Shown here piece by piece: positions 45,783 through 55,480 of a DNA stretch of 64,000 nt. The translations under genes and the position numbers were made by a program. The stretch comes from Nereocystis luetkeana (lineage: Eukaryota > Sar > Phaeophyceae > Laminariales > Laminariaceae): positions 4,411,049 to 4,475,048 of the forward strand of contig JARUPZ010000002.1 of NCBI GenBank assembly GCA_031213475.1. The letters are read 5' to 3'. The notes below the pieces were generated by a model. The model worked only from the letters and a program-made list of their open reading frames with translations. It was not told the origin of the DNA and made no database searches. Each line of letters starts with the position of its first letter. Positions within the stretch are counted from its first letter, which is position 1.

Positions 45783-47084
45783 ATTAGTTCGACGGCCTAT
45801 CTCTGCCCCGTCAGCCCTACGGTTGGCCCGTCAAACTATCTTCTAAAGTAACATATTTTTTAGCATTGGGATGCCCTTGACAGCTGTCCGTCAGGCGGCA
45901 AACGTGCCGTCAACGGACATCGATGCTCGCTCGTAACGTTAAAAATATTATGTCTTCGAGGCCAGCACCCAGATTGGGCCCCTTCCCCTTTGGCCGAAAC
46001 GGGAGAGGTCGCAGCCTCCGCACCTTCCGACAGCTCGTGGCGGCAAGAGTGTGACACATGTGGGCTGAGGTGACCGCTCTCGTGCCCCGCCGTTGCGCGT
46101 GCGTTGAGGGTTGAGCGTTGCAGAAACAGGCGTCGAACTACCGATTCGGGCTATTTTACGTGTGAAAGCACGACTTTTCCCAAACAATATGGAGATTCGT
46201 AGGCTAGCATAATATAATATGGTCGCGAGACGAGCGTCGCGAGCCTCTTCGGCAGCTGTGCACGCTGGGTGACCAGGATCCGTGGAGAAGAGAAGCCGAG
46301 GTGTCCGGTTTCGACCCAATCGGACGAGACTACGCCGCGGGAGGAGCGGTACGTACGGTGGTGAAGATACAAACGGTGTCTGCAAATTGTTTTTGTTCAC
46401 GGAACAGGCAGTATCACATACATGTAGCGTGGAATGTCGATTGTGTTGTGAAGGCGTTTTTCTTTTCTCTGATGTAACCGCTAAGAGAAAATCAAGCTTA
46501 TGAACGAGTACGTGTGCGGGTTACAACGAGGGCGACGTCGTGTTTCTTTTTCACCCTCACGCAGCTCCCCTCACGGAGTAGGTGAACCTGCAATATGTTT
46601 CGTCGCTGACCCTCGAGGGTGTGATCATGCCTTCCCTCGCCATGCCCCAACGTGCTTCCCTGCCTCGACTGCTGTGTCGGAGCGGTCTAGGGCGTGCTTG
46701 ATCTACAGCTTGCTGCTGCTGCTGCTGCCACGTACCACCTCTGCTGCGCTCTTATTCTGTTGGTGCTCACGCAGCTTCCCCCATAAAGTAGGCCGGCCTG
46801 CGATATCTTTCGCGGCTGAACCTCGAGGGTGTGGTCTTTTTTTCTTTCCCTATTTTAATTCTTCAATCTCACTTTTAAGTTCCAGCTTATGGACAAGCCG
46901 TCGTCACAGGTGCCGCCCCTCCCCCCCCCTGGTAAGTGCGCTCATTTTTATCACGCATAAATTTCAGGTTCAGTATCCCAACGCTCGTCGATTATTTATT
47001 GAATTTTGCTAACTATCGCTCTCGCGCTGTCGGTTCGCCAAGTTTTCACTCAAGAAAAAGTCCCTAGGAGCACGAGAACGCACT

Positions 47085-47165
47085 CGGTGAGACTCGAACC
47101 CACAATTTGACTTTAATTTAGTACGGACGGGATTCACCTGCCTACTAAAGTAACTCCATAGGGGA
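47085..47165 (-). repeat. tRNA-like (SINE head) module 1
   Basis: On the minus strand the module reads GAGTTACTTTAGTAGGCAGG (A-box region) and GGGTTCGAGTCTC (B box) about 50 bp apart. Sister modules lie at 48595-48675 and 49008-49085. The stems do not form a full cloverleaf, so this looks like a pol III promoter remnant of a SINE. Confidence 0.5.
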
Positions 47166-48594
47166 CGCCATTACGCATTTCCTCGTCGTGCCCCACCGTG
47201 CTTCCCTGCCTCGACTGTCGTGCCGAGGGCGGCCTTGGGCGTGCGTGATGTGCTACTGCTGCTGCTGCTGCTACTCCCGCTGAGAGTTTTTTTCTTTTTC
47301 CTCATGTAACCGACAAAAACAAATTATACCAGGTAGTTATGAACGAGTACGTCAACAACGTCGTTTTTTTTTTACACGCTCACGTAGCTTTCCTCACGGA
47401 GTAGATTAGCCTGCAGAATGTTCGTTGATGACCCTTGAGGGTGTGATTGTGCCTTTCCTTGTCGCGCCCCACCGTGCTCCCCTGCCCCGACTGCAGTGCC
47501 GGGGCGGCCTCGGGCGTGCGTGATGTACAGATTGCTGCTACTGTTGCCGCCGCCGCTACTCTGCTGCTGCTGTTACGTACCACCGCTGCTGTGCTGTTAT
47601 GCTGCTGCTGCTCACGCAGCTCCCCTCGCGGAATAGGCCAGCACCTGCGATATGTTTCGTTGCCGAGCCTCGGTGTGGGTGTTTACTTTTTCAAAGTTAT
47701 GTTTCAATGCCATTTTTACTTTCCAGCTTCTGGACAAGCGCGCGTGCGTTGAGGGTCGGGAGTTGCAGAAACAGGCGCCGAACTACCAATTCGGACTAGT
47801 TTACGTGTGAAAGCACGAACTTTTCCCAAAAAATGTTGAGATATGTAGACTAGCATCTGATCGCGAGACGAGCGTCGCGAGTCTCTTCGGCAGCTGTGCA
47901 CGCTGGGTGACCAGGCTCCGTGGGGCAGAGAAGACGGGCTTTTAGGTTTCGACCCAATCGGATGAGCCTACGATTTTGTTTTTTGTACACGCAACAGGCA
48001 GTGTCACATGTAGCGTTGTGTTGTGGAGGCATGTTTCTTTTCTCTCATGTAACCGCCCAAAAAAATCAAGTTTATGAACCAGTATGTGTGCGGGTTACGG
48101 CGAAGCACGACGACGACGTCGTGTTTCTTTTACACCCTCCCATAGCTTCCCTCACGGAGCAAGTCAGCACGCAATACGGTTCGGTGCTAACCCTCGAGGG
48201 TGTGATTGTGCCTTCCCTGGGCATGCCCCACCGTGCTCCCCTGCCCCGACTGCTGTGCCAGGGCGTCCTCGGGCATGCTGTTACTCACGCAGCTCTCCTC
48301 CTGGAGTAGGTCAGCCCGGTACATGTTTTGTTGAAGCTCGAGGATGTGTTTTTTTCTATATTTCTCTTTCTAAACTTTTCCACATCGCTTTTACTTTCCA
48401 GTTTCTGGGCAAGCCGTGGTCACAGATGTCGTTCATTTGCCCCCGGGCAAGCGCGTTCATTTTTATCGCGCAGAGGGCTCAGCATTCCCAACGCTCGTCG
48501 ATTATTTGTTGACTTTTGCTCACTCACGCTCTGGCACTATCGGTTCGGTAAGGTTATACCCAAGAAAAAGTAGCTACGAGCACGAGCACGCACT

Positions 48595-48675
48595 CGGCGA
48601 GACTCGAACCTACAGCTTGATTTTAGTAGGGACGAGATTCACCTACTACAAAGTAACTCCGTCGGGAAAGCCATA
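48595..48675 (-). repeat. tRNA-like (SINE head) module 2
   Basis: Minus-strand GAGTTACTTTGTAGTAGGTG followed by TGTAGGTTCGAGTCTCGCC; the B box GGTTCGAGTCT is intact. It is the best preserved of the three modules in this block. Confidence 0.55.
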
Positions 48676-49007
48676 ATGCATTTCCTCGTCGCGCCCCACC
48701 GTGCTCCTTTGCTTCGACTGCTGTGCTGAGGGCGGCCTCGGGCGTGCGTGATGCGCTACTCCTTAATTAAAAAGGTGTGGTTGTTTCTATATTTCCTTGT
48801 TTCAATTTTTCAATCTCACATTCACGTTCCAGCTTCTGCACAAGCCGTGCTCACAGGTGTCGTCCATGTTTATCGCGCAGAGGGTTCAGGTTCATCATTC
48901 CCAACACTCGTCGAATATTCATCAATGTTTGCTCACTCATGCTCTCGCGCTATCGGCTCGTCAAGCTTTTACGCAAGAAAAAGTCTCTACGAGCATGAAG
49001 CGCGCAC

Positions 49008-49085
49008 TCGGTGAGACCCAAACCTACAACTTGAATTTGTTGGGACGAGATTCACCTACTACAAAGTAACTCCACCGGGGACGCC
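49008..49085 (-). repeat. tRNA-like (SINE head) module 3
   Basis: Same A-box region as module 2, but the B box has drifted to GTAGGTTTGGGTCTCACC. It lies in the same position within its repeat unit. Confidence 0.45.
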
Positions 49086-49599
49086 ATTATATATTTCCTC
49101 GTCGTGCCCCACCGTGCTCCTCTGTGTCGATTGTTGTGCCGAGGGCTGCCTCGGGCGTGCGTGATGTGCTGCTGCTGCTGCTGCTCTGCTGTTGCTCTGC
49201 TGCTGCTGTTACGTCCAGCTGCTGTGTTGTTCTACTGTTGCTGCTGCTACTGCTCACGCGGTCCCCCTCATGGAGTAGGTCGGCCTGAGATACAATACTA
49301 TGCCTTTCCTCCTCGTGCACCGCTGGGCTCCCCTGCCCCGACTGTTGTGCCAGCGGCAGCCTCGGGCGTACATGATGTGCTATAATTATTGCTGCTGCTC
49401 CTGCCGCTGTTCTGCCGCTGTTCTGGTACTGCTGTTATGTACGTGCCACTGCTGTGCTGTTCTGCTGCGCTTACTATGTCTACGATATATATGCTTTTGC
49501 TGCTAACCCCGTGAGTATGGCTATAATGCAAGTCAACCCCTCTCGGTGATGTGTCTCCGCATCTTCAAGCTGAAAGACGGATCTGTCTGCTTCGGAAGC

Positions 49600-50141
49600 T
49601 GTACGAGTACCGTCTCGCAATTGGCATTCTTTTGGCGCATCGGCGGAGGTCTCGTGACAGCGTAGTTTTCGTATGATATGTACCTGTACGCTATGCTTCT
49701 GCTGCTGCTTGCTGCTGCTGAGCTTGCTGCACCGACGAAATCACCGGCGCTTCGTACCTTCGATGTACTCGATCGACTGCTGCTCAACTAACTGTTTTCT
49801 GTGTCTACCTGTACACGAAGTATACTGTATGGAGGTCGAGTGTCTTGTACGTAGTACTTTGTGGCGCTGCTTGCTACTGTACGAACGAGTTATACGTTGT
49901 TGTGTCGGATGGCGGATGGCAATGCTTGTTTTTCTTGTGTTTACAGCGTTTTGCTTCTCCTCACTCAATTGTTTCTATAATGCATTTCTTGGCAGTACTG
50001 TCGCACTAACAGCCTCGAGTTGCATACCGGTATGCCCTCAGCCATTACGGGCATGCGCGGAGACGCAGGCGGGCATCAACCCGCCGGGGCGAAGCCCCCC
50101 TCGCATCTCTCTCTATATATATATATGGTTGGTCTAGGAGT
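49600..50141. other. Intergenic, no supported gene
   Basis: Ordinary-composition DNA with an open plus-strand frame at 49673-50137 rich in Cys, Leu and Phe and without a recognised domain. It ends in an inverted-repeat-rich GC patch at 50030-50100 (GGCGGG-CATCAA-CCCGCC). Confidence 0.4.
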
Positions 50142-50300
50142 TACCAGGTATAAAGCCAAAATTGTCATGTACCTGGTAGGAATTAGTATTACCTCGTACC
50201 CCTTACCCGGTTTATATAGTACCAGGTATGTAATAGACAATAGTTTTTGTGTGGGAGATAGGGTGGGTTCGTACCCCCTACCTGGTTTATGTAGGATTTC
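50142..50300. repeat. Cluster of TACCWGGTA motifs with a local duplication
   Basis: Exact motifs occur at 50142, 50170 and 50220, with near-matches at 50279 (TACCTGGTT) and 50352. A segment of the type TCGTACCCCYTACCYGGTTTA occurs twice, about 70 bp apart (near 50193 and 50269). Confidence 0.7.
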
Positions 50301-50479
50301 GTTTTATCACTTTTTTGTACAGGAATTTAGATGGCCTCGTACCGCCGATGATATACCTGGTGTGTATATGATTCAGTCTGCGCTTGACACCGTTGGATCA
50401 TTTCGTCACAAGATACCAGCACATGCACACTAAATTGTTGTAAGGATTACTATGGGCTGGGTAATTGATCGCTCTTTTA

Positions 50480-50565
50480 CCCATAGACAGTAGCTCAGTA
50501 GGTGACTCCATCACATTTGACGTCGTCGGCAGGACACGGGTGGGTTCGAAGCTCACTTCGAACGT
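50480..50565 (+). repeat. tRNA-like sequence (pol III A and B boxes)
   Basis: TAGCTCAGTAGG at 50491-50502 fits the A box (TRGCNNAGYNGG) exactly. GGGTTCGAAGC at 50542-50552 gives a T-arm with stem GTGGG/CTCAC and loop TTCGAAG. The acceptor and D stems do not pair, so it is a tRNA pseudogene or SINE head rather than a working tRNA gene. Its B-box arm overlaps a perfect 8-bp hairpin (GTTCGAAG-CTCA-CTTCGAAC), and a second hairpin (CGTTTCT-TTCAT-AGAAACG) follows. Confidence 0.6.
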
Positions 50566-51017
50566 TTCTTTCATAGAAACGCTTGCGCGTGCGTCCCTAA
50601 AACCATACCGGCATCTATCTACCTGTTTCCCCAAGTATGAAGCGGGTAGATTGACGTACGGCCGTATAAAGTACCGATGCCCTGTCGTTCAGAGGGGGCG
50701 AGAGTGTTGCAACTATAGCATTATCCTAGGCTGGGTATTCGTCAATCATTTACCCCTGTATGTATAGCCAGGTATCACAGAATCCTTCTAATATGTTGAC
50801 TGTATTGCTGGTTTTACCGAAACACCGACCGAGAAGTGTTTGATTTCCGTTCGTTTTTTTCTCGTTTTTTTAGGTGAAACACTGAAAAACCGACCGAGCC
50901 GTTTTCATGTAGCTTCGCAACCGAACCCTGGTGTTGTTGATTATATTGTTCGGCAGACGAAACCGCACGATGTGATTATAAGCACAAACTACACAGCCAC
51001 AAACGACACCGAACTAA

Positions 51018-51829
51018 GGGCCCATCTTAACGAGAAACTTTTTTCATGATACTCCGCGAATCTGTTTTTCGTTTGATATGATTTGCATCTGATTGGTCGA
51101 AAAATGAATCACCAATCAGGCGTTTTGACATTTAATTCGAACAAAACGGGAAAAAAACGAATTCGACAAGAAGTCTTGTGGGACTTCTTTTTGCTCTTCG
51201 TGCTATTCGATTTGGGGAGTTTGTCCAACTAGACGTGGCATGCCCCTGAAACCGAAGTAATCCACGCAAACTTGAGTCGTGTCGTCGACTGCTTCACAGG
51301 TGAGATCCGGCATTCCCGAGAGGCAGGGCCATCGAAGCAGCCGCAGCGCGAGGTCCGACCACCCCTAGCGAAGAGTAGACCATCCGCGGCGCCTCAGAAA
51401 TTTAGGAGGCCGTCGCTAACCGAGTTTTCCATCCCTCCTTGCCTCGCGAACCACACGAGCACCGACCAGGTCACGACTTCGCTCAGAAGTTCGATCGCTG
51501 TATCCCCGTCGCTGCTACCTGCGTGGGGCTTCGGGGCTGCGCCAGCCACCCAAGATGCCCCTAGAGCGATAGCTTCTTCGGCGGTGCCGGTAGAAACAGT
51601 CGGCCGCTGACCGCGGCGCCCCGGGGAGGACGCGGGCCGTCGCTCGCCTCGTTGGTTGCCCTCTGATGTTCGTTCGCCCTTTCGCGTTCATTCGTTTTAT
51701 TTTAAATACGCTATTATTTCTCGATAGGACCCAAAGGCATTTTTTTACGGAATTATACTCGAATCAAATCAAATTCATTTTTTCGTCATCGATTACCATG
51801 ATATTTTTTTTTTGTGCTACGACGGGCCC
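51018..51829. mobile_element. PIF/Harbinger-like non-autonomous element, copy 2 (812 bp)
   Basis: The left end is GGGCCCATCTTAACGA; the right end keeps only GGGCCC plus a diverged arm. TAA at 51015-51017 and at 51830-51832 forms a clean 3-bp target duplication. The body aligns with 35164-35976 along its whole length. The pair confirms the element's limits independently. Confidence 0.88.
51272..51610 (+). CDS. ORF inside Harbinger-like copy 2, unknown function
   Basis: 113 codons, starting in RVVDCFTGEIRHSREAG and ending ASSAVPVETVGR. The same protein sequence is recoverable from copy 1 for at least 80 residues in one frame. The product is Pro/Ser/Arg-rich without a known fold. It could be a captured exon fragment, since a donor-like CAG/GTGAGAT lies near 51300, or an accessory ORF of the family. 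It is too short and unlike transposases to mobilise the element. Confidence 0.3.
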   Translation: MSRVVDCFTGEIRHSREAGPSKQPQREVRPPLAKSRPSAAPQKFRRPSLTEFSIPPCLANHTSTDQVTTSLRSSIAVSPSLLPAWGFGAAPATQDAPRAIASSAVPVETVGR

Positions 51830-52832
51830 TAAGCTATTGACCATACGATTTTCACCCTAGGTACGCAATACCAGGTATGTACCTCTCGTCACAGCCTATT
51901 TTATGAGACAGAAAAAACATGCACCCCAAATGAAACACTACTGTAGTAGTAAGCAAACATAAATACAGACCTCTTGGATGTAGACGGATACACGAAAGGG
52001 CACGAACCACAGATCAAACGGGGAGCTCTGCAAACGTCAACAACAGTAGCTTGACAACTGACGACGGCAGAGCGCAAGAGAGACACAAATACAAACAACA
52101 TTTTTTTTTCTCTAGACTATGTTGAATTATAGTTATCCCCAGAACTTAGGCAAAATTATAAGATGGTTACGTATTACACTTCCACCTAGCTCCCCGCTTC
52201 GAGCCCGGATCCCACCCACGAGGCCGATCCCAACCGGACCTGGGCCCAACAAACCGGCCTTAGGAATATAATCTGACGCCATCAAGATTCACCGAAAGCC
52301 CCAACCCCACGCCGCGCTAAGTGCTCCACCGAAATCTATAAAGAAGTGGACGTTTCGTTGCACTCACAGCCCGCAAAGCGCAATTAGGCGGAATCGAAAT
52401 GGATGTATCTACCCTAATTACACAGCGTTTGATAATTTTTTATTGGTCAGCACGTCGTTCCCGTAATACAGCAGTGTGGGACGGTCCATCTCGATTTGTT
52501 TATACTTGAACAACATATCCGAGGATCTCGTAATCAACCCTGAGCGTCACCCTTTCACCTATCTGCCACATGGACACACCAACTTTGTCAGGAATAGTTT
52601 AACAAGCAACAACAATCGGCTGCTTTAAATGAACGCCACATACGAAGTATTATTGGTATATTCCCACTTTAATGATGATACCTGGTATGCGGGCATGTAG
52701 GTGACAAGATCCTGAGCAGAGTTACAAGGGCTGATCATTTGGCTGGGTGAAGGTAAGCTCATTTCGAGGCGATGTGCTTGTCCCTATCGTCTACGAGAAT
52801 CCGAGTCCACCGTTGGGGTCAACACTCCTGGG
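51830..52832. other. Intergenic, no supported gene
   Basis: Contains TACCAGGTA at 51869 and TACCTGGTA at 52679. No conserved ORF. Confidence 0.45.
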
Positions 52833-53330
52833 ATGGGAGAGCCTTTAACCTTTTGCTTGGCCCTGAAATACCGATGCCTCTGTTATGTCCCCGACCGCAT
52901 AGCGACGGCGTCGCTTAAACTGAATACCAAGGATAGGTCAATCTTGTGTGTTGTCTTCATATTATTGAGTACACTATTCTTTCTACTCGACGCATCACAC
53001 ACAGTGCCCATGCCGATTGTTTATGCTAGAGATCCGGGTGCGGTTGATCACGCGAATACGTTGACGTACCTCCGATACTACTATAGGTGCGTAGCACGAC
53101 GCTGGCTACATGTGACTGAGAGTCTGTTTTGTGGCGTGTGGTTTTGTCGGTTGGTGAAAAAGCCAAAACAAATATATCGGCGTTGGCGGACGTCGTACGC
53201 TTCAGAAATCCGCTTTAAGAAATCCTTGAGAAAGTCAGCTCCAGCCAGCTCGAGACGAGTCCTTGAAAAAACGTGCCGTCCAAATGAGAGACTCGTATTC
53301 GCATGTATTTCAAAAGTTGTCAAAGCATGA
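52833..53330 (+). CDS. Unknown ORF with one hydrophobic segment, doubtful
   Basis: 166 codons with a strongly hydrophobic stretch (SILCVVFILLSTLFFLLD), followed by a basic C-terminal half rich in Arg and Lys. However, the DNA at 52940-53035 lines up in antisense with the shared LINE 3' end (GTCTTCA, TTTCTAC, CAGTGCCC, GCCGATT in order), and the hydrophobic stretch overlaps it. The frame is therefore more likely a by-product of an old LINE fragment. No paralogue or splice evidence. Confidence 0.15.
   Translation: MGEPLTFCLALKYRCLCYVPDRIATASLKLNTKDRSILCVVFILLSTLFFLLDASHTVPMPIVYARDPGAVDHANTLTYLRYYYRCVARRWLHVTESLFCGVWFCRLVKKPKQIYRRWRTSYASEIRFKKSLRKSAPASSRRVLEKTCRPNERLVFACISKVVKA
52940..53035 (-). 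mobile_element. Old LINE 3' end fragment
   Basis: Ordered short matches to 40943-41030 and 30970-31060: GTCTTCAYATT, TTCTTTCTAC, CAGTGCCC.TGCCGATT and CTAGAGAT. This is the most diverged of the LINE ends in the window. Confidence 0.45.
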
Positions 53331-54544
53331 TGCAAACATAGATACGTGCGCATCTCATCTTTGCTCCGGCGTCGAGATTGTCAAATTTGCTGCTGACCGC
53401 ACCAGAAATGGCAGAACTACATGGGCCGCTGTGTCCGTCACTACTCGTGTCCCAAACCGCTACTACTATCACACATGATAGACGTTCCTGTTACTTTTGT
53501 TGCTTACAGGTCGGGTGGCTGTTCGCCGATTGAGGGAGCATCATCGAAGGGGCGTGTACCTCTCGACTCGACACCACAGCATTCCATGAAGCCAGAACTA
53601 CCGCGCAAAACCTATGCTGAGATGCGGACTGTAGTTAGTTGGCCGTTGGGGTACCTGGAAGCCACATGCTTCAAAAATAAAATCAACGGAGGCGATCGCG
53701 AAGAGAAACCGAACGCTAAACGCATGCCCCCGCCGTGACAGCGATCACTGGTTGGTCGCCGGGAATGTCGAAACATAGGGACGCCCGCCCCCATCATGAC
53801 AGCGATCGCCGGTTGGTCACTGGGGTCGTTGAAATATATTAAAACAGCACTAAAAATAAACAGGACGAGCGATGAAGCCTCAGCGAGCAGCCAGCACGGC
53901 GTCTGCGCAGATTGAGATCCCTCCTGCGCTGTGTCCGGCTGATAGGAAGAGCGCGAAGAGGTAGTCTCCCCATGTCGATGGCAACAGGCGATGCCGATGT
54001 TTTTCGAAAAGACGTGCCTGGGCAAGTTTTTCTAGCTGCTTGCCGAGTGCATTGATTCTTTTTTTCATCCCTGGATAGCAGATTTCACGGGTTCCCGCGG
54101 GTTGTGTCTGCCGAGGCGATTTGACCCCTGCTTCCTCGTCGCGTCCATTTGAGTTTTCCCGTGATACTCTTGGCTTGCTTACCTGCTTCGTGGGTGGTAC
54201 CAGTTGTACCCCCTCTTAGATACTTGTCAAGGTAACACGACAATCCTAGTACCGAAATTCTCATTCTCAACTTAGTATAGATCTCATACCATAGTCGAGA
54301 CAGTAACTGCGGGGAGGGAGAATACTATAAAACCTTCATACGAATGCATGACTCCGTCTTCCTAGAGATACGTACCGCCCGATAACATCGCCCCCCCTGT
54401 TGGATACTCTGCAAGAGTATCGCAACAAAATGCCCCTGATATAAACCAGATAAAATCGAAGTTTAGCAGCCCCCCCGTTAGTAAAATCAAATTATTGATG
54501 CTCGGGTCCATATGCAATAAAATCCGCCTCTAGATCGTTTTTTT
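53331..54544. other. Intergenic; tandem duplication at 53724-53832
   Basis: A segment reading GACAGCGATCACTGGTTGGTC and its context is present twice about 55 bp apart (53738 and 53800). A minus-strand frame crossing it (53612-54025) has a hydrophobic stretch and a duplicated tail, and a second minus-strand frame (53880-54068) starts with a basic helix. Neither shows a recognised family, so no gene is called. Confidence 0.4.
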
Positions 54545-54702
54545 GTAGGATGCAGCTCACTCTTCATGCGGCTCGCCCAAGACTTCGCGGCGCTTCGCGC
54601 TTGGTGCAAGCAATGCCTGCCTGGTCGGTGAAAACCCGACGTTCCCCGCTCAGCATTGTAGGGATGCGAGGGTCTTTGGTCATACGACTACGGTCATGCA
54701 TG
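54545..54702 (+). repeat. Structured interspersed repeat, copy 2 (158 bp)
   Basis: Full-length partner of 8385-8543, same orientation, about 85% identical by eye. The hairpin GTCGG-TGAAAA-CCGAC and the 3' block GACTACGGTCATGCATG are unchanged; substitutions fall mainly at 54565-54590 and 54640-54660. No A-tail or target duplication is evident. Confidence 0.6.
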
Positions 54703-55021
54703 CTAGTGAATTTATCCCCCCCCGCGTGCTAATACTCTCTACGTACGGGAGTATGCGATACAACAACCTACTGCATTTATGCATCTAGCATAAATGCTAT
54801 GGATATCACTGCACTGTAGTAGTTGTCCCCTGAGCGTTGTGCGTATTTAACCATAACCCAAAGTGTATGACACCCTCCATCGCGACGATCGGTATACCGT
54901 ACTGTCGTATTAACTATTCACTTGGCGCACGAGTACCTCCCAACATCTTCCCCACTTCTCTAAAAACATCCAATCGACCAAAGAGTCGAAAATATACAGC
55001 ACAAAGCAAATGGAAGAAATC

Positions 55022-55230
55022 ACCACTTTTTCATCACGAACGTATGGTGAAGAAACGACCCCGTGTGCAACGCTTCAGTGAGAAAATCGGCATGGTGCTC
55101 TGTCGATCGTACGTGGGCAACCTCAAACTCCCCGTTAGCAACACGCCCCCAAAGGTGGTGATGACGGACGTCAATGTGCTTTACGTTCGTGCTTTTGTGA
55201 GTAGACTCCGAAAACTCAACAATCTGCGAC
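55022..55230 (-). mobile_element. Ty1/copia RNase H fragment (fossil)
   Basis: The minus strand reads NVKHIDVRHHHLWGRV, EFEVAHV and HADFLTEALH, matching the conserved C-terminal end of copia RNase H (KHIDVRHHFLR...HV-T-x-x-Q-x-AD-x-LTK-L). It is a short piece without recognised LTRs, broken and old. It sits just downstream of the gene B stop. Confidence 0.75.
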
Positions 55231-55480
55231 AAAATATCTTCTTCGTGTTGCCGAGTACACCCAGTATTCTCGCTCCTTGGTGGAAGGCAAGGTATTATTA
55301 GGCGTCGCATGGTTGAAAACAAATGTCGTGATACCATTATCAATCTAAAACCCCTCCGAAAAACTAAAATGTCAATCAAGCTCTTGACATCCGCAAATCA
55401 GAAACAACAGTCTCTCTCAACCAGGCAGCCACTATACCGATCAGCCTACCGCGAGCGATTAATCAACCCATCGAGTTCAG

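Larger units (their letters stand above)
46090..49600. repeat. Duplicated low-complexity block with CTG tracts
   Basis: A unit starting GCGCGTGCGTTGAGGGT at about 46097 is repeated from about 47740 with roughly 85-90% identity over at least 200 bp. Inside, a shorter module (CCCCACCGTGCTCCCCTGCC, then CGACTGCTGTGCCG.GGCGGC, then (CTG)n) recurs near 46640, 47200, 47470, 48230, 48700, 49110 and 49330. The GC-rich open frames here are repeat translations, and none shows a recognisable domain. No gene is called. Confidence 0.65.
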
